The notes beneath the pieces were generated by a model. It did not search any database, was not told the DNA's origin, and saw only the letters and a program-made list of their open reading frames with translations. The position numbers and the translations under genes are program-made. From Rhodoligotrophos sp. CJ14 (GTDB taxonomy: Bacteria > Pseudomonadota > Alphaproteobacteria > Rhizobiales > Im1): a DNA stretch of 64,000 nucleotides. The stretch is taken from contig NZ_CP133319.1 in NCBI RefSeq assembly GCF_038811545.1, forward strand, positions 4,724,001 to 4,788,000, read 5' to 3'. Shown one piece after another: positions 26,321-35,713 of this stretch. Position 1 is the first letter of the stretch. The number at the start of each line of letters is the position of its first letter.

Positions 26321-26436
26321 CCTTTAGCATTGGCATGATGATCGACTCATTGCCGGGGGGCAATGCGATCGGATATAGAGCGGGCGCCTGTAAGCGGTTG
26401 CTTATCGCGCGAGGGGCACGATCCCCGGGAGATGTA

Positions 26437-27405
26437 ATGAGGGATGATGTGATGGGCAGCGGCCTGGAAAACCTCGATAAGGAATCCGGGCCCGTTGTCA
26501 GAGCTCGGGCTGTGCGCACGGTTGCGCTTGCCGTTGCCGGTGCCTTGCTCTTGTCGGGCTGCAGCAGTGTTTCCAAGCTTTGGGACGGGGGGGAGCCCGC
26601 GAGCTCGGGCAGCTCGGCGGTGCCCGCATCCGGAGGGGCCTTGGCGCCCGACGGCTCAAACCAGGCGGTGGATGACGCCGAGCCTGTTGCCGATCTCTAC
26701 AATAAGGGCCTCGATTTCATGAAGAGCGGCTCTTATGAGAAGGCAGCCAAGCAGTTCGAGGAGGTCGAGCGGCAGCATCCTTATTCGAGCTGGGCCACCC
26801 GCGCGACCCTCATGGCCGCCTATGCCCAGTATCTGCGCAACAACTATGACGATGCGATCCTCGCCGCCCAGCGCTTCATCACCCTGCATCCCGGCCACAA
26901 GGACGCGGCCTATGCCTATTACCTCACGGCGCTTTGCTATTATGAGCAGATTGCCGACGTGAAGCGCGACCAGACTGCAACAGAGAAGGCGCTTGCCTCG
27001 CTCGATGAAATCAGCCGCCGTTTCCCCAACACCGCCTACGCCAAGGATGCTGCGGCAAAGGCGCTCCTCGCCCGCGATCACCTTGCCGGCAAGGAGATGG
27101 AGGTTGGGCGCTATTACCTCACTCAGCAAGCCTATATTGCCGCCATTAATCGCTTCGAGAAGGTCATCAAGTCCTACCAGACCACATCGCACACGCCCGA
27201 GGCACTCTATCGCTTGGTCGAAGCCTATCTCGCATTGGGCATCACCTCCGAAGCGCAGACCGCGGCGGCCGTTCTCGGCCACAACTTCCCGAACAGCGAA
27301 TGGTATCAGGACGCCTATAATCTCCTGAAGGGCAGCGGCCTTGAGCCGAAGGAGAATTCATCGTCCTGGATCAGCCAGGCGCTGACCTCGATCAATCCGT
27401 TCTAA
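26437..27405 (+). CDS. bamD: outer membrane assembly lipoprotein BamD
   Basis: BamD is the essential TPR lipoprotein of the BAM complex that folds outer-membrane beta-barrel proteins. The 322-residue protein has a signal peptide ending in the lipobox LLLSGCSS. TPR-like helices follow (YNKGLDFMKSGSYEKAAKQF, then HPYSSWATRATLMAAYAQY), typical of BamD/ComL. The start is the ATG at 26437 after GGGAG; ATG 26452 is also possible. In many Rhizobiales lpxC lies between ftsZ and bamD; it is absent here. The last 14 bases overlap the convergent MocR gene. Confidence 0.94.
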   Translation: MRDDVMGSGLENLDKESGPVVRARAVRTVALAVAGALLLSGCSSVSKLWDGGEPASSGSSAVPASGGALAPDGSNQAVDDAEPVADLYNKGLDFMKSGSYEKAAKQFEEVERQHPYSSWATRATLMAAYAQYLRNNYDDAILAAQRFITLHPGHKDAAYAYYLTALCYYEQIADVKRDQTATEKALASLDEISRRFPNTAYAKDAAAKALLARDHLAGKEMEVGRYYLTQQAYIAAINRFEKVIKSYQTTSHTPEALYRLVEAYLALGITSEAQTAAAVLGHNFPNSEWYQDAYNLLKGSGLEPKENSSSWISQALTSINPF

Positions 27406-28804
27406 GAAGGTCGCAGAGCCTTTCGGCGGCGCCGGTGAGCTCGCTGTCACTGAAACCTGAGAAGCCGAGCACAAGCCCCTGTTCCGGCTTGGCATCCACA
27501 TACATCGGTGACAAGGCCCGGCAACCGATTCCCGCGGCCTGAGCCGCCGCGGCAATCTCCGTATCGGGCATCGTCCGCGCCAGACGGGCAACCATATGGA
27601 GCCCCTGACCGGGAATATCGAGCGTGAGGTCCGGCGGTCCCTTCGCAAGCAAGATCTTCGCAAGGAGATCGCGGGCAGCCTGCGCCCGGCGCCGTGCCCG
27701 CCGCAGATGGGCGGCGAAATGGCCTTCCGTGATGAGGTCAGCGAGGGCGTCTTCCGCAAGGGTCGAAGGTTGCCGGTCCGAGCGCGTCCTCAGCGAAAGA
27801 ATGGGGTCCATCAACGCGTCCGGCACCACTGCATAGCCAAGCCGCAAACCCGGGAAAAGCACCTTCGAGAACGTGCCCACATAGATCACGCGGCCGCTGT
27901 CATCCATGCCCTGCATGGCAGCGAGCGGTGGACCCACATAGCGGAACTCGCTGTCATAATCATCCTCGATGATCCAGGCGCCATTCTGCCTCGCCCAGTC
28001 GATCAGCGCGAGCCGTCGCCGCATGCTCATCGTCACCCCCAGCGGGAACTGGTGCGAAGGGGTGACATAGACCGCCCGCGCTGCGGGAACTTCTGATACG
28101 CCCGCCAGATTGAGCCCTTCCTGATCGACAGGGATCCCCACAAGCTCTGCGCCTTGGCCCGTAAGCGCCATCCGCGCCATGGGATAGCAGGGATCTTCGA
28201 CCAGCACCCTATCTCCCGGGCTGATCAAGGCCCGGGCGATCAGGTCGACGGCCTGCTGGGCGCCGTTTGTGATGATGATGGCCTCTGCATCGCATCGCAC
28301 GCCCCGTGCGGTCCGCAGATAAGTGGCAATAGCCTCGCGCAGACGCTGCCCGCCACGCGGATCGGCATAGCAGAAATGCTCGGGTGCTGCCCGCGTCAGC
28401 CGCCGTCCCATCAATTTCCGGAACACCTCCCATGTGCGCTGATCCGCCATCGCGATGCCGAGCGTGCAGGGGAGGGCCGGCTGAGGCTGGGGCGACCTGC
28501 GGGGTTTGGAATGGGCCGGCGCGAGAAGCGGCACGTGCTCTGCAACGAAAGTGCCCGCCCCTATGCGCGCGTCCGTGAAGCCTTCGGCGGTCAGGAGCTC
28601 GAACGCGGCAATGGCGGCCGTCCGCGAGATGTTGAGGCGCTTTGCGAGATCCCGCGTGGTGGGCAGCTTGGTGCCTGGTGAAACCAGGCCGCTTTCGATG
28701 AGGCGGCGTATGGCCGAATAGAGCTGGCCGGTCTGTGGTCCACCGTCCGGCAACACCGGGATGAGGCTCGACCAGTCAGGAGAATTGGTCGTGATTTTTG
28801 CCAT
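27392..28804 (-). CDS. MocR/PdxR-type regulator (GntR HTH fused to an aminotransferase fold)
   Basis: The 470-residue protein joins an N-terminal GntR-type winged helix (LYSAIRRLIESGLVSPGTKLPTTRDLAKRLNISR) to a class I aminotransferase-like domain. The expected PLP lysine is in YVGTFSKVLFPGLRLGY. MocR proteins sense PLP-type or amino compounds and often control a divergent gene. Here the divergent gene encodes a PNPOx-like flavoprotein 67 bases away, so control of vitamin B6 or flavin-linked metabolism is a reasonable inference. The start ATG 28804 lies next to a dyad that may be its own operator. The 3' end overlaps bamD by 14 bases. Confidence 0.9.
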   Translation of the reverse strand: MAKITTNSPDWSSLIPVLPDGGPQTGQLYSAIRRLIESGLVSPGTKLPTTRDLAKRLNISRTAAIAAFELLTAEGFTDARIGAGTFVAEHVPLLAPAHSKPRRSPQPQPALPCTLGIAMADQRTWEVFRKLMGRRLTRAAPEHFCYADPRGGQRLREAIATYLRTARGVRCDAEAIIITNGAQQAVDLIARALISPGDRVLVEDPCYPMARMALTGQGAELVGIPVDQEGLNLAGVSEVPAARAVYVTPSHQFPLGVTMSMRRRLALIDWARQNGAWIIEDDYDSEFRYVGPPLAAMQGMDDSGRVIYVGTFSKVLFPGLRLGYAVVPDALMDPILSLRTRSDRQPSTLAEDALADLITEGHFAAHLRRARRRAQAARDLLAKILLAKGPPDLTLDIPGQGLHMVARLARTMPDTEIAAAAQAAGIGCRALSPMYVDAKPEQGLVLGFSGFSDSELTGAAERLCDLLRTD

Positions 28805-28807
28805 GAA

Positions 28808-28829
28808 ATTGGATCTTCTTCCAACCAAT
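28808..28829. promoter_or_regulatory. dyad in the MocR / PNPOx-like divergent promoter
   Basis: ATTGG (28808-28812) and CCAAT (28825-28829) flank an inner pair TTGGA / TCCAA (28809-28813 and 28820-28824). The element abuts the MocR start codon and lies about 45 bases before the divergent gene, a natural place for an autoregulatory operator. Its role is inferred from position and symmetry only. Confidence 0.4.
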
Positions 28830-28871
28830 GCACGCGGTAGATTGACCACAGCTTTGGCAGGAACGCAACAA

Positions 28872-29612
28872 ATGACCGAGATCGCTTTGCAAGACCCGTT
28901 GGCCTTTCCCGTGAGCCCGCGCAACCGCGTGAAGCGGAAACATGAACGCGCCAGCTACGATCGCGAGGCCGTGTTCGCCGTTCTCGATGCAGGCTTTCTC
29001 TGCCACGTCGCCTATGTCTTGGATGGACAGCCCTATTGCACGCCCACGATCCACTGGCGCGAAGGCGACGTGCTCTATTGGCACGGCTCATCCGCCAGCC
29101 GCATGCTGCGCAAGCTTGAGGGCGGAACGCCGGTTTGCCTCACGGTCTCCCATCTCGATGGCCTGGTTCTTGCCCGCACCGGCTTCAATCATTCAGCCAA
29201 TTACCGGTCCGCCATGTGCTTCGGCACCGCGCATCTGGTGAATGACCCCGAGGAGAAGGCGCATGCCCTGCTTGGCCTCGTTGATCGCTTCTATCCCGGC
29301 CGCGCGGCTGAGCTGCGCCCGAGCAACCCCCAGGAGATCAAGGCGACGACCGTGGTGAGCATGGTGATCGAGGAGGCCTCGGCGAAAGTGCGCGCGGCCG
29401 GCGTCGGCGATGACGAAGAGGATTATGCTCACCCCGTATGGGCAGGCGTCATTCCGGTGAGCATGACCATTGGCGAGGATCAGCCCTGCCCAAGGCAGCT
29501 CGACGGCATCGAGAAGCCTGCAGGGCTCGCCGCCTATCGCAGCGGCCGACGGCTCGATGACGTTCTGCTCGAGGCCCAGCGCCTGTATGAGAAAGCTGCA
29601 CAGTCGGACTAA
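28872..29612 (+). CDS. pyridoxamine 5'-phosphate oxidase-like flavin-binding protein
   Basis: A 246-residue protein of the PNPOx-like split-barrel superfamily. The order SYDREAVFAVLDAGFLCHVAYVLDGQPYCTP, VLYWHGSSASRML, VCLTVSHLDGLVLAR and YRSAMCFGTAHLV matches the FMN-binding family that includes NimA-like nitroimidazole reductases, rather than true PdxH. It therefore probably binds FMN and acts as a reductase or oxidase on an unknown substrate. ATG 28872 is chosen because homology begins near it; the open frame runs further upstream into the promoter. It is divergent from the MocR regulator. Confidence 0.85.
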   Translation: MTEIALQDPLAFPVSPRNRVKRKHERASYDREAVFAVLDAGFLCHVAYVLDGQPYCTPTIHWREGDVLYWHGSSASRMLRKLEGGTPVCLTVSHLDGLVLARTGFNHSANYRSAMCFGTAHLVNDPEEKAHALLGLVDRFYPGRAAELRPSNPQEIKATTVVSMVIEEASAKVRAAGVGDDEEDYAHPVWAGVIPVSMTIGEDQPCPRQLDGIEKPAGLAAYRSGRRLDDVLLEAQRLYEKAAQSD

Positions 29613-29657
29613 GCTTCACGCTCGCGCCCTTCCATCCGGATAGGGTATATAGGCGCG

Positions 29658-31334
29658 ATGCTGACCGCGCTTTCGATCAGAGACATTGTGTTGATCGACC
29701 GGCTCGACGTGACGCTCGGGCAGGGGCTCACTGTATTCACCGGCGAGACCGGCGCGGGGAAATCGATCCTGCTGGACAGTCTAGGCCTCGTGCTGGGCGC
29801 GCGGGGCGATGCGGCGCTCGTTCGAAAAGGGGCGGATCGGGCGGTGGTGACCGCTGCCTTTGATCTGAGGCCTGACCATGCGGCCTTCGCCCTTCTCGCA
29901 GACAGCGGCATCGATGCCGATGGCGAGCTCGTGATTCGCCGTATTCAGACTGTGGACGGCCGCAGCCGCGCGACCATCAATGAGCAGCCCGCATCGGTGA
30001 GCCTTTTGCGCCAGCTGGGCGGCCTGCTGGCCGAGATCCACGGGCAACATGACGACCGTGCGCTGGTCGATGTGGCAAACCACCGGCAGCTGCTCGATGC
30101 CTATGCGGGCCTCGATCGGCAGGCCGAAGCTGTTGTCGCTGCCTGGCGCGCGTGGCGCGAGGCCGAGCAGGCGCTGGCGACCCATCGCGGCAAGCTCGAA
30201 AAGGCCGTGGCCGAGCGCGAGTACCTTGAGCATGCGGCCGATGAGTTGCGGAAGTTGGCAGCCGAGCCCGGCGAGGAAGATGGACTGGCCGAGCGCCGCG
30301 CCCTGATGATGAATGCCGAGCAATTCGCCGGAGCGCTCGAGGAGGCAGCCCAGGCTCTGGCCGGAGATGGGACGAGAACAGCCAGCCTCAATGCGGCCCT
30401 GCGCCGGCTTGAGCGCCGCCAGGCCGAGGCCGGTGGCCGGCTTGATGCGGTGGTGAGCGCCCTCGACCGCGTTCTCGTCGAGATCGGCGAGGCGGAGAAT
30501 GCCGTTGCCGAGGCGCAGCGCGCCTTCGAATATGATCCACGCGAGTTGGAGCGGATAGAGGAACGCCTGTTCGCGCTCCGGGCCGCATCCCGCAAATACA
30601 AGGTTCCCGTGGACGAGCTCTCCGTTCTGCTCGAGCGGTTCGAAACGGAGCTGTTGAACCTCACTCGGGGAGAGAGCCGCCTCGGTGATCTCGCTGAAAA
30701 CGCCGCTGCAGCGCGCCAGCGCTATTTCGAGCTTGCTCATGAATTGAGCAATTCGCGCAAAGCCGCGGCCCATGGCCTTGATGAAGCGGTGATGGCGGAA
30801 CTCCCGCCCCTGAAGCTCGAGCGGGCACGTTTCCTCACCGATTTCGCAACAAGCGAAGACCAGGCAGGTCCCCATGGTCTCGACCGGGTCGAGTTCAAGG
30901 TCGCAGCCAATCCCGGCGCTGATCCCGCACCGCTCATGAAGGTTGCCTCAGGCGGTGAGCTTGCCCGCTTCATGCTGGCGCTGAAAGTGGTGCTGTCCGC
31001 CCGCGCGAGTGCGCCGACCCTCATCTTCGACGAGATTGATACGGGCGTCGGCGGCGCGGTCGCGGATGCGATCGGCCAAAGGCTCGCGCGTCTTGCAGAA
31101 AGCCTGCAGGTCTTGGCCGTGACCCATTCACCCCAGGTTGCCGCGCGCGCCGATGGGCACATGCTGGTGGCCAAGCGCGAGCAGGCCGAAGATGGAGAGC
31201 TGCGCATGGTGACGCGCATCGACACCCTTGATGAGACACGCCGGCGCGAGGAAATTGCGCGCATGCTGTCGGGCGCAACCGTCACCGACGAGGCACGCGC
31301 CCAGGCCGAGCGGCTGCTGATCGGGACGGAGTAG
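29658..31334 (+). CDS. recN: DNA repair ATPase RecN
   Basis: RecN is an SMC-like ATPase that acts early in double-strand break repair. The 558-residue protein opens with MLTALSIRDIVLIDRLDV and the Walker A loop FTGETGAGKSILLDSL. It has a coiled-coil middle (about residues 150-360) and a C-terminal signature/Walker B region (KVASGGELARFMLALK, LIFDEIDTGVGGAVADA). It starts 45 bases after the PNPOx-like gene and is followed by ligA after 3 bases. A TATATAGG sequence just before the start may be part of a promoter. Confidence 0.96.
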   Translation: MLTALSIRDIVLIDRLDVTLGQGLTVFTGETGAGKSILLDSLGLVLGARGDAALVRKGADRAVVTAAFDLRPDHAAFALLADSGIDADGELVIRRIQTVDGRSRATINEQPASVSLLRQLGGLLAEIHGQHDDRALVDVANHRQLLDAYAGLDRQAEAVVAAWRAWREAEQALATHRGKLEKAVAEREYLEHAADELRKLAAEPGEEDGLAERRALMMNAEQFAGALEEAAQALAGDGTRTASLNAALRRLERRQAEAGGRLDAVVSALDRVLVEIGEAENAVAEAQRAFEYDPRELERIEERLFALRAASRKYKVPVDELSVLLERFETELLNLTRGESRLGDLAENAAAARQRYFELAHELSNSRKAAAHGLDEAVMAELPPLKLERARFLTDFATSEDQAGPHGLDRVEFKVAANPGADPAPLMKVASGGELARFMLALKVVLSARASAPTLIFDEIDTGVGGAVADAIGQRLARLAESLQVLAVTHSPQVAARADGHMLVAKREQAEDGELRMVTRIDTLDETRRREEIARMLSGATVTDEARAQAERLLIGTE

Positions 31335-33467
<2,133 letters not shown>

Positions 33468-33548
33468 TTAAGCCCCTGTACGCCTGATCCAAGGTTCGAC
33501 CCCGCAATCAGATCGGAGGCAAACCCATTGCCCTGCCATTGGCCGACG

Positions 33549-33734
33549 TCAGATCGGCATCCAGTAATCGCTCGCCGACAGCATGCGGCCCTGGACAGCC
33601 TCTGTCCCACCATCTGCTTCACAATCTGCTGTCGGCTCAGCTGATTTCCCTTCCTGTGATGTTTCGGTGCTGGCGCGTTTCTGCCTGCTCTTGAGGAGCT
33701 CGTCCAGCATCGGCGGAATAACAATGGCAACCAT
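33549..33734 (-). CDS. small hypothetical protein (61 residues)
   Basis: The ATG at 33734 is preceded by a strong ribosome site (CAGGAG, eight bases away). The peptide starts MVAIVIPPMLDELLKSRQKR, then becomes acidic and Ser/Thr-rich, and ends YWMPI. The 407-bp gap between ligA and prmA is otherwise without a gene. No family is recognised. The ribosome site is the main support, so the call is tentative. Confidence 0.45.
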   Translation of the reverse strand: MVAIVIPPMLDELLKSRQKRASTETSQEGKSAEPTADCEADGGTEAVQGRMLSASDYWMPI

Positions 33735-33874
33735 GAAAATTCTCCTGTTGATCCGGGGCGGATAGGCACCAAATTTGGCTGCGGACTGGCCATGATGAGG
33801 CGCATCCGTGGCGGCCTGCGCAGGATCTGAACCTGAGACTTGAGCGCGAGCCGCCTTCCGGCGATAAGCGGTCC

Positions 33875-34723
33875 ATGCAGCTCCTGACCATCAATGCCCT
33901 GACCTTCGATGACGCCGACCGCATCGCGGATGAACTGGCCTTCATCGAGCCCGAGCCGGTTTCCATTTCAATTGTCGAGGAGGCAGACGAACGGTCCTGG
34001 CGAGTGGAAGCCCAATTCAGCGAACCACCGCCGATTGCCGAGCTGGACCTGCTCGCCGGCATGGATTGGCGGCTTGCTCCGCTTATCGAGCGCGATTGGG
34101 TACGGGAATCACTGATCGGACTTGCGCCCGTGCGGGCCGGGCGCTTCTTCATCCATGGCGCCCATGACCGTGGCGCGGCGCCCCCCGGCGCGATCGACAT
34201 CGAAATCGAAGCAAGTCTTGCCTTTGGCACCGGCCATCATGGAACGACCCGTGGCTGCCTTCTGGCGCTGGACGATCTGCTGAAGCGGGAGATCCCCTGG
34301 CCGGTCCTTGATTTGGGCTGTGGCAGCGGCGTGCTGGCTCTGGCCTATGCGCGAGCCACCCACCGCCGCGTGCTGGCGACCGATATCGATCCGGTGGCGA
34401 TAGAGCAGACCCGGGCCAATGCGCGCAAGAACAAGGCGGGGCCGTGGGTCATTGCCCATACGGCCTCCGGCGTGGCGCATCAGATTATCCGCAGCCAAGC
34501 GCCTTACCGGTTGATCATGGCCAATATTCTAGCCCGCCCACTGGAGGCGCTGGCCCCGGCGCTAGCGCGCCTGCTGAAGCCCGGCGGCCATATTATTCTG
34601 TCAGGACTGACCATCGACCAGGAGGCACGTGTGCTCGCCGCTTACCGCGCCCAGGCACTGCATCTCTCCCGGAGAATAAGGCTGGAAGGCTGGTCGACGC
34701 TAATGCTGACCGCCCGCCCATAA
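33875..34723 (+). CDS. prmA: ribosomal protein L11 methyltransferase PrmA-like
   Basis: PrmA methylates lysines and the N-terminus of ribosomal protein L11. The 282-residue protein has a variable N-terminal substrate domain and a SAM-dependent methyltransferase domain. Key segments are ASLAFGTGHHGTTRGCLLAL, VLDLGCGSGVLALAYAR (motif I) and YRLIMANILARPL (the NILA motif equivalent to the NPP(F/Y)-type loop). These are diagnostic for PrmA. It stands alone, followed by a hairpin shared with the convergent DUF1127 gene. Confidence 0.93.
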   Translation: MQLLTINALTFDDADRIADELAFIEPEPVSISIVEEADERSWRVEAQFSEPPPIAELDLLAGMDWRLAPLIERDWVRESLIGLAPVRAGRFFIHGAHDRGAAPPGAIDIEIEASLAFGTGHHGTTRGCLLALDDLLKREIPWPVLDLGCGSGVLALAYARATHRRVLATDIDPVAIEQTRANARKNKAGPWVIAHTASGVAHQIIRSQAPYRLIMANILARPLEALAPALARLLKPGGHIILSGLTIDQEARVLAAYRAQALHLSRRIRLEGWSTLMLTARP

Positions 34724-34758
34724 AAAAATCGCCCCGAGGCAGAGCGCTTCGGGGCGAT
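34721..34758 (-). terminator. intrinsic terminator of the DUF1127 gene (possibly shared with prmA)
   Basis: ATCGCCCCGA (34728-34737) pairs with TCGGGGCGAT (34749-34758). On the minus strand the stem is followed by a run of seven T (the A-run 34722-34728), a textbook intrinsic terminator for leftward transcription. In the rightward direction it follows the prmA stop directly but lacks a T-run. Confidence 0.85.
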
Positions 34759-34783
34759 GAATTCGGTCAGTAGAACTTGTGGC

Positions 34784-35008
34784 TTAGCGCTGGGCCTCGG
34801 CACCCCAGACCATGCGACGGATATCGCCGCGGTTGAGGCCGATATCGGCCAGCAGCCGGTCGTCGAGCTGATCAAGCTCGCGCTCGGCGCGCGACAGCTC
34901 GATGTAACGCTTCACGCGAGCCAGAATACGGCTGCTGAAGCTCGGGACAGCCTGACCGGCATTGCCGGCGCGGACTGAACGATCCTTTTCAAACGTGGTG
35001 ACGCTCAT
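34784..35008 (-). CDS. DUF1127 small protein
   Basis: A 74-residue protein whose C-terminal half, RAERELDQLDDRLLADIGLNRGDIRR, is the Arg-rich DUF1127 (YjiS-like) motif. Small alphaproteobacterial DUF1127 proteins have been linked to RNA turnover, phosphate and carbon storage and stress; the exact job of this one is unknown. The start is the ATG at 35008, preceded by GGAG. It has its own strong terminator and a 700-bp upstream region with a TTAA-N7-TTAA site, so it is a single-gene transcript. Confidence 0.85.
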   Translation of the reverse strand: MSVTTFEKDRSVRAGNAGQAVPSFSSRILARVKRYIELSRAERELDQLDDRLLADIGLNRGDIRRMVWGAEAQR

Positions 35009-35713
35009 TGTGATCTCCATCAACTTCCGCACGGTGTGTGTTCTGATCCGCTTACTGCGTCAGCATCGGCACAAGTCCGAAGCCAAGTGTTCGCCTTGCG
35101 ATCCATGTCCATGAGACCAGGTCGAAGCGCACCGCCCCTCGGCGACTTGCTGGGGAAGGAAACCCACCGCGTCTTGTCTGAGCGCTATATAGGCGAGCTC
35201 CTTGTGCAGGTGCCAGAGGCGAGTTTGCATCGCAGCATTGCATCTGATGCATGTCTCATTAAGGTCTCGTTAATACGGTGCCGGCGGTTTGAGCTCTGGC
35301 GTGATAAACGGCATCTCGCTGCCCAACGCGCAGGCGTCTCTCCAGCCTATTCCGGAAACTGAACGGCTGATGAACAGATTAAAACCGGCCATGAACCGGG
35401 GTCTTTCGCACCACTCTGATCAATTTGTGCACGATCTGAGAACATGCCTACTCTCTGTGCACATCGGGTATGAGGCCGTTTCCATCTCACTTCCATCGGA
35501 GGACACGTATTCGGCGATGAACCTGATAATTCCCGCCTGACGGGCGATCATCAGTCGCCAAACATGCCTCAGCATTGCGAATACGACATGGCGGTTTCAT
35601 GACATCTCTGCCAAATTGCCTGAGGCGATGCATAGATGCCTAACGTCAAGTAAATGAAGGCTCATTGCGTCTGCCGTCGGCCCGGGCTAAGCAGGATGGA
35701 AGGGAGAGATGCC
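35009..35713. other. 705-bp divergent intergenic region (DUF1127 / aminopeptidase P)
   Basis: No convincing gene is seen. An 83-codon frame at 35289-35540 starts with TTG, lacks a ribosome site and is not supported. The region holds a perfect TTAA-N7-TTAA at 35259-35273 and a CTATATAG element near 35184-35191 that could be a -10 in either direction. From about 35350 on, AT content rises relative to the window average. A small RNA or 5' leader could be hidden here but none can be shown. Confidence 0.5.
35259..35274. promoter_or_regulatory. perfect TTAA-N7-TTAA (CtrA-type) element
   Basis: TTAA, seven bases, TTAA, followed by T instead of the consensus C. It lies about 250 bases upstream of the DUF1127 start and 440 bases before the aminopeptidase. 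Such an element is rare by chance in GC-rich DNA. CtrA binding is an inference. Confidence 0.4.

Noticed and set aside
35289-35540. 83-codon rightward frame in the DUF1127/aminopeptidase gap
   Set aside because: It starts with TTG without a ribosome site, and its composition shows no family or signal; not supported as a gene.
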